This document shows, piece after piece, positions 34,030 through 45,030 of a stretch of 64,000 nt of DNA (the stretch's first letter is position 1; every line of letters begins with the position of its first letter). This stretch comes from Micrasema longulum. Lineage: Eukaryota; Arthropoda; Insecta; Trichoptera; Brachycentridae. Location: assembly GCA_022494885.1 (NCBI GenBank), contig JAGVSM010000505.1:1-64000 (forward strand), read 5' to 3'. Both the position numbers and the translations under genes were made by a program. The notes under the pieces were generated by a model. The model worked only from the letters and a program-made list of their open reading frames with translations, was not told the origin of the DNA and did no database searches.

Positions 34030-34800
34030 ATTTGGCTCAAAATTAGACAGCGGAGAAACTATCACTCCCTCTCACTTCTGTTCAATGTACTTCATAGTCC
34101 TAAAGCTCCTATATACCTGCGTGAAAAATTTCAACGCTTATCAGTTCTTGGTTTACCTTTTCGTTCTAATTCTCAAGGCACTCGCTTAGTACCCATCCAC
34201 AATTCCTCTTTTTTTCTCTAACTCATATAGTATCTATGCGGCTCGACTGTGGAATCATCCACCATCAAAAATGTTACTACATTATCTCTGTTTAAATCAC
34301 GTCTGAAGAAACATTTCATTTTTTTGCACCACAACAGACCAAGAGGCCCAATTACAGTGGTGAATTACATTACAGAATAACCAGGCTTGAGAAAAATCAC
34401 ATTTTAATTTTTGTGTTCTCACCGAGAATCGAACCCGGAACCTTCCGTGCGCTAGTCAAGAGTCTTGACCACTACACCACGGAGGCCACCTGTAATTTAA
34501 ACAGTATTTATTAACATCTCCTTTCTCTTCCTTAATCTCTCCTCCTTTCGTCTTTACTCTTTTTTCCCCTTTTCCATTGAGTAATAGTTTTGATTTAAGG
34601 TAGTTTATTACGTTTATTTCTATTTTTATATATCTTTAGCTTTTTTATCTTTGTTTTCTATTGAATATGTTCTGTAACTTGAATCATAAAAATAAAACTA
34701 TTATTTTATTGGTTGGTTGGAAGAAATTGCCATTTGGCAATAAGCCCGCCCGCCAATGTACAAATAACATTATGTAGAAAAAGTTAAATAAATTTGTGAT
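34030..34800 (+). mobile_element. LINE remnant, family K (CR1-like), split by a SINE
   Basis: RRNYHSLSLLFNVLHSPKAP, IYLREKFQRLSVLGLPFRSN, TRLVPIHNSSFF, then SLFKSRLKKHF, the ORF2 C-terminus. The 3' end has GGAAGAAATTGCCATTTGGC, AATAAGCCCGCCC as in 24745-25372. SINE S2 (34316-34490) interrupts it just after the stop region. Confidence 0.82.
34316..34490 (-). mobile_element. tRNA-derived SINE S2, nested in LINE K
   Basis: Same as 17620-17813; B box GGTTCGATTCTC with one change, head GGTGTAGTGGTCAAGACTC. Confidence 0.85.
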
Positions 34801-35930
34801 ATTATAATTGAAATAGCAAAAACATGAATTATTAGTTAGATAGTTAAAAAATAAAGTAACTGCCGCATGCTTCAGCGAGCACAGAATAAAAGAAAATACA
34901 AGTGACTTCTGTTGTTTTAATTGATCTCGATAGACTTCACCCAATGTTTAATCGTATTAATTGGTTCGACATTTACAACAAAAGCTATCTGATTTTTGCG
35001 AGAAATATAGGTCATAGAATCATCAGCGTTCATTTTCCTGGGGTTCTTTTGATGGGGAGATCGTGGGCTTACATTTTTTATACCAACTTGTACAAATGTG
35101 GGTCACTTCAGGGAGCTTTTCATGATTATTTCCTGGTCTACTGACTCATTCAGGCACATTCAACGTGACAGACACTTGCAGAGAATGTATAATAAGGAAT
35201 CCAAAGTCGGAAATATAAGCTTTACCTAGTATAATAATTAATAAAGACTTTTAGCGTATTATAAATGAAAATTTGATTTAACCCCTTCATTCCTCTGCAC
35301 GGGTAACCTCATCAATTAGTATTCTTCAAAATTGTTTAAATTTCTTTATTAATGGTTTTTTTCTCTTTTCTTTCCTTGATTTTATTTAAAAGTACAAAAT
35401 ATTTTTCTTATTATTTTTTTTTAACAGTATTTATTTATGTGTATATTTATATTAGTTACCTAAGTAATAGATTAAAATAATAATACATGCAATTAAAAAA
35501 AGAAAAATCTTCGTTTAGTGTTATTCAAAATTGTTTTAATTTTTTTTTATTGATATCTGTTGCTTTCTTACATTTTTTTTCTCTTTTTTTTACAGGCTCA
35601 AAACATTTCTATCACCAAAAATTTAATTTTTCTTTTTTTTTATAACTAGTAATATTATTTTTAAACCATGTATCTTTTTTTTGACTCCTTAATTTGTAAA
35701 TAACTGTTTAGTAATAATTTCTTTTAAACACTATATTTTACTTATTTCACTTACATGAATGTATTTTATTATAAGCAACTTATGTATTAAAGGCACTATG
35801 TGCCGTTTATTTCAATAAAAAAATAATAAAAATAAAATAATGTGAAAAAGTAACATAGGTCTTATAAAATGAATACATCTAAGACTAAATATATGTTAGA
35901 AAGAAAATCAGAAATAAACTATCCACAGCA
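34801..35930. other. no gene recognised
   Basis: A plus-strand frame at 34902-35144 is open but unrecognised. 35360-35470 partly mirrors 15370-15450 (GTACAAAATAT, TTACCTAAGTA) in inverted orientation, so a diverged repeat is likely. Confidence 0.5.
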
Positions 35931-35934
35931 GGCA

Positions 35935-36523
35935 ATTGATGTTGGGTCACACCACATAGACAACCTTAAACCAAGTCATTGAAAGGGTCGAGAGTTTTAA
36001 ATACCCGGGAGTATATGTTACGGAAAATGGCAGCTTTCACAAAGAATTGGGAGAGCGGCTAGGAATAGCAGGCGCCACTTTTCTTCAGGCAACACCTATT
36101 CTCCTCTATGGATGCGAATCGTGGCACCTCACTAGGGCCCAAAACAGCAAAATACTGAGTTTTAAGAATAGGTGTGTCAGAAGAATCTTGGGTGTGCGGT
36201 GGTTTGACTTTGTGCATAATGAAGTAATAAGAAAACGGACGCAACAAACTCCGGTGACAACTGTCATCAAGCGGAGGCGATATGGTAGGCTTGGCCATGT
36301 ACTGCGTTTGCCTCCCGAGAGACTTAACCACGCTTGTCTACTTTACAGTGCATCTGGTTTTCGACGTCCTGGACGTCCACTGCTGACTGTTCGTCGGCAG
36401 TTCGCGTCAGAACTACGGGACGTGAACCTGATACATCTGATGCAACCTGTGAAGGATGCACAAGAGCTGGCAGCCGACAGATATGCTTATAGGATCTTTG
36501 TGGACACCATGTGCTCCAACTAG
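35935..36523 (+). mobile_element. RTE-like LINE remnant, C-terminal half
   Basis: After ERVESFKYPGVYVTENG, a frame of 158 codons (36047-36523): TPILLYGCESWHLTRAQ, FKNRCVRRILGVRWFDFVHN, RRRYGRLGHVLRLPPERL, GRPLLTVRRQFASELRDVN, ending in a stop. The 'LLYG-E-W-L----RCLR-ILG--W-D---N--I' pattern is typical of RTE-type elements. An internal deletion joins GAGATFLQA to TPILLYG. The GC content is higher than the surroundings, suggesting a younger insertion. Confidence 0.8.
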
Positions 36524-36529
36524 GGAGTA

Positions 36530-37145
36530 GACATGGAATAATAATGAAGATTATAGTAATGTTTTGAGTTTATGGTCGTACTCTTACATATTATAAACAA
36601 AACCATTTTTTAATTTATATTTTTTTTAAGTAAACAAATAGATAACTAACCATTTGAAGTTAATATAAACCTTGTACATTATTTATTTATTTATTTAATT
36701 TTACAATACGCCCAAGGGGCATTTACATTATTTAGGTAAGTAATAATTTAATAGATAAACAACGCTTTTTTACATACATGTAGAAACAATAAAAAGCATA
36801 CTGCTATGCAAAATAAAAAGTAAAACTTTACATAGTAAAAAAGAAAAAAAAATATGGATATGAGAAAAGTAATTGAATTAAAAAGCAAATTGTAAATAAC
36901 TTGTAAAGAATTTAAACAAAAAAATATATTTACTTATACTTATACGTATAAAAAAATGGTAATAACAAATTATTGTTAACAACAAATAATCAAAATTAGT
37001 TATCTGTAAGTATATATAAGATAATAACATAATATCTGGTACACAAAAATATTTGATACATTAATTTCAGAAAAAGATAATAATTAATAATAATCCATAT
37101 CAAAAACAGAGAAAAAATTGTATGAAACAGAAAGTTTTATTATTT
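36530..37145. other. no gene recognised
   Basis: AT-rich. 36676-36725 (TTTATTTATTTATTTATTTA, then ACGCCCAAGGGGCATTTAC) could be the inverted tail of a LINE, unsupported by coding sequence. Confidence 0.45.
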
Positions 37146-37149
37146 TTTT

Positions 37150-37850
37150 TATTTACAATTTTTAAAAACCCATAAGGGTAACATTAGAAATTTAATATTG
37201 TCTAGTCATTTTATGTCTCGTCTAGTCTAGTTAGTTCAGTCATCATGTGCTTTTTCAGATGGATTTTAAATTTGTCTCCAGTAAAAGTTTTCAAGTAGTA
37301 AGGTAGGTCGTTGTAGTGTTTAAGTCCATTATGTAGTATTTTGACTGTCCTGTGTTTGTCTTTGCTTTTTCAATATGATAGTGTTGTTGTTGTCTGGTGT
37401 TATATTTGTGTGTGTCAGCATTTTTGACTAATATTATGTCGTCGTCTTGTATGTTTCCCAGTGTTATTTTGTGCACAATTTTTCAGGTCTCAATTTTAGT
37501 CAAGTAGTTTATGTCAAACTGGTGTGTTTTCTGTACAGTTCAGTCGTAGAGGTCAGGTAGGGTAGTTTGTATGTTAGTTTAAGAATTTTATTTTGTTGTC
37601 TTTGTATTCTTGTTACGTCTGTCTTGTTACCAGTTCCCCAGAAGGCGATCATGTAACTCAATTTACTTTTGACATAGGCTTCGTACATATTAATTTTTAT
37701 TTTAATATTATACAGTAGGCCAGAAGTTTCTTCACATCTTCTTTTTTCTTGGCCGGAATCATGTTTTGTTTGTGATTTTTTTTCTATTTTAAAAAACTTA
37801 ACACCCCAAAAAAACATGTAGATATTTCGCTTTGTGAAAACTCTATGGAG
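37150..37850 (-). mobile_element. LINE remnant, family C, 3' end
   Basis: Minus strand frame 37509-37817: YNIKIKINMYEAYVKSKLSY, MIAFWGTGNKTDVTRIQRQQ, NKILKLTYKLPYLTSTTELY. It continues after stops as HKITLGNIQDDDIILV, THKYNTRQQQHYHIEKAKTN, and ends near KTFTGDKFKIHLKKHMMTEL. 3' UTR with ACCCTTATGGGTTTTT. Decayed but colinear. Confidence 0.78.
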
Positions 37851-38775
37851 TGTAGATATTTCATTTTGTTAAAATTCACGACAACCGCTCCAACTTTGCA
37901 CATGTATCGTTTTGTTAAAATTTTATTTCACCAATCAATAGAGCTCATACGGAAGAACCCATTTGAATAAATAAACGCATTTGTTTTTTTTGTAGAAATT
38001 TTACTTTGTGAAAACGGCCCTCAATTATGAATCCTATCCTGCTACAAAGTGGTTCCAATTCTATACACTTCATTTTTTGCAAAAGTACAAGACCGTAAGT
38101 ATCACAATGTAAGGGAGTAATTTGCTAATTTATTTTTCATCAATTGAATCTAAAACAAATATTTATACAAGCAGAGAAATAATTTAAAAGTCCCTTCGAG
38201 TAAATCTATTAAAATATACACAACTCACGAGTACATAAAAAGGAAGTTATTTTTCATCAACCAAATATTATTTCCACAATTACATTCCAGAAATTTTTAT
38301 TTGTGTAGAGTTCAAACTCGCTTTACATTTGCGTGGAATAAAAATCAGGAAAAGCGTATTGTAGGTTGAAAAAACTTTTCATGGAAAAGCAATACTCATT
38401 TGCTTTCAAACTTTTAAAAAGCTGAAATAAATTTTCATGGAAACCTTAAATTAAAACAAATACAAAAGGAGCGTATTTTATGTACAGAATTAACGCTTTT
38501 TCTGATGGAAAAAATTAAGCATTGGAATCCAATAAGAAGTTTGTTTGTTTTGATTGATTTAGTTGGTGTTTATTTTTTTCCAGTCCATCGATTTCGAGTT
38601 AATGGTACTTTTAAGACATTTAATAACTTCTTTAACTATTGGTTTTTTATTAGACCTTGAATTACGCTTTAACACTTTGTGATTTATATCATAAATGTAG
38701 TCCTTCCACACCCTTTTCAGCACGAATTCAAAGTTTTAAGATTTTGAGAAATTGTTAAAATATTATTTCACTTAC
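37851..38775. other. intron sequence downstream of the 319-codon exon
   Basis: AT-rich, no repeat or coding trace recognised. Confidence 0.5.
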
Positions 38776-39732
38776 CCTTCTCGCTTCACCGATAGATTTG
38801 TCAAGTTTCTCTTGAAGCTTGTCAACTTCTGTCTGCGCCTTGTCCAGTGCATTCTGAAGCTTGTCTTGCTGAAGTTGAGCTTTTCCTAAAGTTGCTTGAG
38901 TCCTCTCCAGCTCCTCGCGAGACTTCTCTAATTCCGCTACAGCCTTATCCCTTTCAGCGTGCAACCTTCCGATATTGGCTTGTGTCCTTTCGTACTCTTC
39001 CCTTAGGCTTTCTTGCTCGCCTTGTGCATTTTCAAGCCTGGCTTTGAGACGGTAGACTTCTCCTTGGCTCTTTTCTACCTTTTCTTGGAGTGCCGCTGCC
39101 TCTGACCGAGCTCTCTCGTTATCTGCCTGGGTGACGCGCAGTTCCGCTTGGGCCCTGCGAAGTTCAGTAGATGCCTTGTCCGCTCTTTCTTGGATACGGT
39201 CTAGTTCTTGGGATGTGGAGAGAGTGCTTCTTCCGAACGTTGTTTGGGATCTTTCGAGATCGTGTCTAAGGCGTTCATTTTCTAGTTCTAATCTCGCTAG
39301 ACGTTGCTTTGCAGCTTCCCAGTCTGCGCCCGAGCGTCCTACTTCACTGGCCGCTTTGTCAAGTTCGGCTTTAGATTTTCCTAACTCTGATTGTGAAGAT
39401 TCAAGTTTGGCTTCTAATCTATCCTTTTCTGCGAGTGCTCTTTCGAGCCTCGCTCCTAATTTTTCCACTTCGCTTTCTAACGCGTGTATTTTCATTTTGT
39501 ATTCTGCTAATTCTCTCTCGTGAAGTTCTCTTTCTTCGTTTTTCTCTTGTTCGGCTCTATCTCGCTGTTCTCTGAGCTGGTTCATTTGTTTTTCCTTATC
39601 TCCAATAGCTTCTTCTAATGAAGTAAGAGCACCTTCGGATGAACAGTGATGAGCTTGCATAGCGGTTAGTCTAGCGCGAGCCATATCTACCTGATTGTCT
39701 TTTTCCTTAAGTAGATCTTCCAGATTTTCGAT
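38776..39732 (-). CDS. brp: bruchpilot (ELKS/CAST) large coiled-coil exon, 319 codons
   Basis: Largest coding block of the window. It starts after a CTGTTTTTTTAG acceptor with IENLEDLLKEKDNQVD and ends ...SIGEARR before a GTAAGT donor, phase 0 at both ends. Residues about 17-60 (MARARLTAMQAHH, ALTSLEEAIGDKEKQ) are the most conserved ELKS-family stretch. The remainder is a continuous Glu/Lys/Arg-rich heptad coiled coil with recurring SQSELGKSKAEL, RLELENERL, DRIQERADKASTELRRAQAE, EKSQGEVYRLKA and ERTQATLGK phrases, typical of the insect-specific extension of Brp. The coiled coil is cytoplasmic and forms the rod of the active-zone scaffold. The ATG at 39684 is internal, not a start. No frameshift or stop is present, in contrast to everything around it. 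If the donor were not used, translation would add VSEIIF and stop. Confidence 0.95.
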
Positions 39733-40399
39733 CTAAAAAAACAGAAAAAATAATTAAAAAACAGAATTATACAACTTATCATACTTTTGAACATAATAAA
39801 CCCATAATTTGAATAAAAAATAAACAAGCAGGCATTAAATAAAAATAAATGTAAAAACAAAAAGAAAATTACCTGTATAAACACAGAATCCATTTCAACA
39901 TTTTTATGTAGCGATTCTCTCTGTAGACTAAAGTATAAAAGCTTCTAGCTGTTACAAAACTAAAGGCAGGTAAAAAGTAATAAACATAACAAAACACAAA
40001 AATAAACAATTTTCTGAATTCCACAGATGATTATTCGGACATAAAATATACATTTAATTATTTATTTTATTAAATAATATTCATATTTAATTTTTTTTCT
40101 TTTTAGGGTTGGCCAAATAATAATATTAGTATTATATTAAGTATTTCCATTCCCATTAGGCGCTTAAAGCGTCGGAGTTTCATTAAGAATTGTTTACTTG
40201 ACTGCCATAAATTTGTACGAAATCTCATTACGTACTTTAATTATCCTGAGAACATTTTCCAGTGAAAACAACAGATTTAAAGGCCAATTTAAGGTATGTT
40301 TAATGTCAATAAAACAATAATACAAAATCTCTTATATTCAAATAACCCAATTTATGTTAAAAATTCTTTCAAAATTTAATATAAATTATAACGATTGTA

Positions 40400-41159
40400 C
40401 CAAACAGGTAAAAGGGGAGTAACATAAATGATTTCAAAGTATAAGCAAAATAATATATAACATAACAACAAATAAAAAATACGAAAACATTGACAATATA
40501 AAGGTACAGTATAACGGTAGAAAAGTTAAAACATTGACATATCTAAAAAAAATCGCAGGAGAAAAACTGTTGTAATATATCGACTCTTCCTATTTCGAAT
40601 GACCAACTCAACCATTAAAATGTGTAATTTAGTAGTAATATTACATTTTATAACAAGAGGCCCGATTATACAATTTATAAGACTACAAAGACAGCAAAAT
40701 AAAATATGAAAGTTAGAATTTGACCTACCCTATCTAACAGCAACTAAAGAACTTTTTAAACAAACTAGGCAATTAAATGTAACTGAACTCTTTAAACTAG
40801 AATCCTTAATTTATTCACAAATGAACCATTGATTTTATTGTAGACTAAGAACTAAAACATAAAAAAAAATATACTAAACATGGACACAATACGAGAATAT
40901 CAGAAAAATATCATATACAATCTTCTTAAACGAGACAAGGACAATCGAGATTAATAAACCATGGACTGAAATTATACAATAAACTACCAGACAAAACTAA
41001 GCAAAAGACTCAGACAACCTTTACAAAAGACGTTAAAAAAATTATCATGAACAGTAGAATGTGAATTTCAAAAGTAAAAATATTTTGTTAAATGTATTTA
41101 ACCCGTAAGGGTTTATCAATGAAATTTTAAAATATAAAAAAAATTGAATTAAAAAAGAT
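40400..41159 (+). mobile_element. highly decayed LINE, family C-like
   Basis: Coding traces in shifting frames: HGHNTRISEKYHIQ near 40878-40920, RLINHGLKLYNKLPDKTK near 40950-41000, then TFTKDVKKII. AACCCGTAAGGGTTTA near 41100 resembles the family C 3' end. Confidence 0.6.
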
Positions 41160-41330
41160 ATGTTCTTTTCAATTATTCTAATTATAGTGTCAGGATCTGG
41201 TGGAATAATTGGCTGTGGTCTTGTTCGGGAACTTCTCCGCATTTGCTTTCAGAAGAGAAAACCACAGAAAACTCATGCAGGAGAAGTCGAACTATTGACA
41301 GACATCAACAGACCTTCAATCCCACTTTGA
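41160..41330 (+). CDS. intact 56-codon ORF with N-terminal membrane-type segment, or terminal exon
   Basis: ATG at 41160, TGA at 41328-41330, no interruption. Residues 2-22 are hydrophobic (MFFSIILIIVSGSGGIIGCG), followed by a basic stretch (LVRELLRICFQKRKPQKTH) and an acidic/polar tail ending NRPSIPL: a single-pass membrane segment with a cytoplasmic tail. From about 41188 the base composition rises to clearly coding-like, directly after TTTCAATTATTCTAATTATAG, a plausible 3' splice site, so the real unit could be a last exon whose first exons lie outside. An AATAAA-type signal is at about 41540. It lies on the strand opposite brp inside its intron. No family recognised; a transposon or viral envelope-type C-terminus is possible. 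Confidence 0.3.
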   Translation: MFFSIILIIVSGSGGIIGCGLVRELLRICFQKRKPQKTHAGEVELLTDINRPSIPL

Positions 41331-41986
41331 GTGTTTGGCATTTTGTGTCCTATTTTTATTTATTTCAACAATTACCTTTACTATTTTAACAATGTACGAT
41401 ACGAGTATTACCTCACGCAATAAGTCCTTATGATTGACTTTTACTGTTACGATATCTTATAAGTTAATTAAAAAATATATATAAAAAAATAGGAGGTATT
41501 TTGTAAAATTTATATTTGAAGCATTAATTTTGTGGATAAAATAAAAATAAGAACGCAAGGTATTTAACCACTTAATGTTAATTTCATTACCTACCGGTTT
41601 TTCAAACATAAAATACTATTTGACATAATGTCTTCACTTATTACCTCAATTTTTTTAATTTGTCGTAATATTTAGTAGACACGTAAAATTAAAATGTACG
41701 ATAATATTACAAAGTAGGATGATGTTTAGAATAGCCAATCAATTTTGTGTTTTGATAGATTTACGGTTTTCGGGTAACTATAGTTAGCGTGTTTTAAAGC
41801 GTAGGGGGTTTCGCTGTTTAAATGGCAGAAAAAATCACCGGAATTCATGACTTCGCGGGCGGTGTTATTTTTTTCAAAGACGTAAATCGTAGCGATGATA
41901 ATACGATACAAACATATAAAAAAAAATTGGCTTATTTTAATAGTCCATTAACATTATATTTTCATTAGAATTCCTCTCTACTCTAG
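41331..41986. other. no gene recognised
   Basis: AT-rich; the stretch 41880-41955 resembles 16195-16260 (GATAATACGATA..TTTAATAGTC), a diverged dispersed repeat. Confidence 0.45.
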
Positions 41987-42085
41987 CTTTATTTCCAATT
42001 TCTAATAGTGAGTTCTTTTCAACTCGTTAAAAATAACCACCAAAATTGAAAAACTTTAGTAAATTGTGAGAACGCGAATATGTTG
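41987..42085 (+). mobile_element. SINE S1, 3' half only
   Basis: TTTCTAATAGTGAGTTCTTT, CAACTCGTTAAAAATA and GTGAGAACGCGAATAT match the 3' body of 4351-4556. The tRNA head is missing. Confidence 0.75.
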
Positions 42086-42093
42086 GTTTATAA

Positions 42094-42374
42094 TATCTGT
42101 ACCTCAGAGGCAGACAGATGCAAATCCGAACATCAAATGTCCAAAACCAGCCCAAATAATCTTCTTTCTCTAAGTGATTTCTAATCATTCATAGCATCAA
42201 TTTGTATTTTCAGTATCTAAATTATTCACCTTTCATCTTTTCTTACCGGTTCTCTCATTATAATTACTTACATTTTTTTAAAATTAATGGACATGATCAT
42301 AAACTGGATACGAAAATCAAATTGTCATTTCACTAAATTCTGGATTTGCATCCGTCTGCCTCTGAGGTACAGAT
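42094..42374. mobile_element. 281-bp TIR element (MITE)
   Basis: Terminal inverted repeats of about 33 bp: ATCTGTACCTCAGAGGCAGA at the left, TCTGCCTCTGAGGTACAGAT at the right, extending to GATGCAAATCC with one mismatch. Interior noncoding. No clear target duplication. Unknown superfamily. Confidence 0.88.
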
Positions 42375-42442
42375 GAAAACTCGTTTCTCATCCTATAGTT
42401 TATCTGCAGCACGTCACTAAACAAGTTTTTGTTTATTATTTA

Positions 42443-42844
42443 TATCACTACAGAGATGGGTAGAATTTTTGTTTCAAGATTGGTCAAAAAAATTAAGTAA
42501 AAATAAATTGCAGAGTCATATGCAGGCGATTACTAGTAATTAATTTAACTCGGATAGAGTCTTAGCTACATAAATAAAGTAATTTGCTTTAATACTTAAC
42601 CTCAATATCAAATACATAGATGGCGCTCCAAACGCGCTAGCGAAAGCTTTCCTTGTTTCATGACATATAAACAAAAACCAAAAAAATCCGATACGGTTAT
42701 TCGCTAATAAGCGGAATGGGGAATGTTGTAGAATTCTACATAAAAGTGGCCACTTGAACCCAACCTATGGCAGGTCATAAGCCCTGTAAACGCTCGAATA
42801 TCCATAATCTTGAAACAAAAATTCTACCCATCTCTGTAGTGATA
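42443..42844. mobile_element. ~400-bp TIR element with CACTA ends
   Basis: Ends TATCACTACAGAGATGGGTA and TACCCATCTCTGTAGTGATA; the repeats run on through GAATTTTTGTTTCAAGAT, about 38 bp and nearly perfect. The inner ends begin CACTACAG, as in CACTA/EnSpm elements, but the target duplication cannot be read because the flank is the palindrome ATAT. Non-coding, so non-autonomous. Confidence 0.87.
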
Positions 42845-44274
42845 TGAATAATAATATACCTACTCCCCCTTGGGATAAAACCCAGAATTGTGTGTGTATA
42901 AATATGTAAATATATATACACATACCAAAAATAATATTGTGTAAGTTTTTGTTTGTTTACACGCGTTTAGTTTTGTCGAAATTGAAAAAAAAATAATAAT
43001 GCGCCATCTTGAAGCATCGTCAAATAAATCCATCAAACAACAAAAAAATGTGTAACCAGATTGTATTTTGTTTTAAATGTTACGGCTAATGGTTTGCTTA
43101 TTTTTACAAATCAAAAGTAAAGTTGCTAATAACTGTGCCCCTGCCAGCAACTGGGTACTTTCCTTTATACGAGAAAAATCTGTGTTATTATTTAACCCAT
43201 TAAAAAAAAGTCGTATTCGTGCTATGATTTTTTAAGGTTTTGTAGTTTTGAAATTGCTTTGCGTGTGACGTCTCATTTTCCCTCTTCTCGTTGAGTTCTG
43301 CTGTTGGTCAATTGACTTTCCGTAAACGAGAAATCTATCACAATTCTCTTATCATCGATTGTTTTGAAAGAAGTAGTGACGTCGTGCTTTACTTCATTTT
43401 TATTTAAATATTTTGAATAAAAAATATTTTCAAGAAACTTTGCGGTACAATTTAATGCATTAACTTGTACTGCGCGTAAAAAATATTTTTTTAATATTTA
43501 ATTCCCCGTAGGGCTAAACTTTCTTATTGCAATTTGGTCATGAGGAAGAATGACAATATGCAACATAAGCCCTCGATTTTTGACAAAAAAGTGATTTAGT
43601 GTGAGCGATACCGTTAGGAAGACCTACGGTCTTGAAAACAGCTTTCAATTAAGTGGAGGAAGTGCTTTCACTGCAGTGAAAATAAAGACTGGAATAAACC
43701 TTTATATTAAGTATTCGATAAAAATAAATATGTATATCTAGGTACGGTACACGATCGTTATAGGCTAATGGGTGCCGAGCGTTAGTTGGTCGATACAGTA
43801 CCAGGCTCTAAAAAACACGGTTTATATCGTTAAAATAATTGACTATTATTTTATCTGATTAATTAACACCCTGTTTAAAAATAAAGTTTTCCAACCTTTT
43901 TTCAGTTTCAATGTTTTTTTCAAAGCAAATAGTAATTATTTTAAAAGTAATTTATAAAAATTTGGTTTGTAAATATACTTACAAGGTTTTATAAAAAAAA
44001 TCTCGGGATATCCGAATTTTGACTTTAAATACGTAATATGAAGCTCAGTGCTACGGGAAATTGGATATAAAAATGTTTTCGTACCGCAGTAAGAATTAGA
44101 GCATTTAATTGTTTGGCGAAATTTCTTGAAAATGTAAAAATAAAAAAAAAACTAAGCAAATACGTGGCGAAACACCGTTAAGGTAACACTGCATCAAAAT
44201 AATTACACAACTGCTTTGAACGACGTCACTAGGTCTTCCAAATCAACCTGTGATATAGTAACAGAGATGGAGAA
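42845..44274. other. no gene recognised
   Basis: AT-rich; short match 44055-44090 with 15950-15985. No reading frame of interest. Confidence 0.5.
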
Positions 44275-44460
44275 TACCTTAAAGAAGGGAATATGGAAAT
44301 CTAGGCATTTACAGGGCCTATGGCCTGTCATTAGCTGGTTTAAGTGGCCACTTTCTCTATCTCTGTTGTAATTTTTTAATCTTAATGACTCCCGAGGGGG
44401 TGAAATCCAGTCTTTTTTCTACAAACATTTGGACAAACTCAAATATTGCAATGATAGAGT
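44275..44460 (+). repeat. repeat W copy
   Basis: GGAATATGGAAATCTAGGCA, CATTAGCTGGTTTAAGTGGC and the end TCTACAAACATTTGGACAAA match 4765-5053; most of the middle is missing. Confidence 0.75.
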
Positions 44461-44689
44461 GTTGTGATAGATTTTCGGTTTAGGGAAAGCCAATTAACCA
44501 ATCAGCAGAACTCACCGAAGAGAACTTGTGGCGTAACAGGTGGAGTAATTTCAAAACTTAAAAAAAGCATAGCGCTTGGTTTGATAGTCTATTTATAAAT
44601 AAATTTAAAAAAACTAATTTTTCACATTGTAAGAGCCTTTTTTCCCCCCAAATTAGAACACATCTATGTTTATAACTATTTTATGAATT

Positions 44690-45030
44690 TTAACCATTTT
44701 GAATGCGTAGTTGGTTTTTGACAGATAAACTAGTGAGACGCGTTTTGGTGTGATCGGCGAATCTACAAGATTATTCTAGAGCCAAAATGACCGCATTTAT
44801 GTACCAGCCACCGTATTCACCGGACCTGGCCATCTGCGAGTTTTCCTGAGCCCAAAGATGAAAAGGAATATGAAACGATGTAGAGAAAGTGAAGACCGAA
44901 TCGCTGACGGAACTGAACCCATATCAAAGCGTGCTTTCTAGAAATGTTTTGAGTATTGCAAAAACGCTAGTTAAGTGTGTTATAGTATAATCCGATGGTG
45001 AGTCCGACAATTTGAAGGAAATATATTTAT
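44690..45030 (+). mobile_element. mariner-like transposase C-terminal remnant
   Basis: Reads MYQPPYSPDLAICEFS, then shifted frames with PKMKRNMKRC, ELNPYQSVLSRNVL and SDGESDNLKE: the C-terminal catalytic region of mariner transposases. The third catalytic acidic residue, normally Asp in PPYSPDLAPCD, is Glu here, and a stop follows three residues later. Upstream halves are missing. Long dead. Confidence 0.75.

Larger units (their letters stand above)
1..38775 (-). other. region downstream of the 319-codon exon; probable giant brp intron
   Basis: The GTAAGT donor at 38775 opens this region on the minus strand. No sequence resembling the rest of Brp (a further several hundred residues of coiled coil in insects) was seen on the minus strand down to position 1. 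The simplest reading is a single intron of at least 38.8 kb filled with transposons; a very short or diverged exon cannot be excluded by eye. Confidence 0.55.

Noticed and set aside
34902..35144. 80-codon plus-strand ORF as a gene
   Set aside because: No recognisable motif, no splice context and no similarity to other parts of the window; may be chance.
39131..39523. 130-codon plus-strand ORF over the brp exon
   Set aside because: Antisense shadow of the coiled-coil exon, a result of its codon bias; no independent features.
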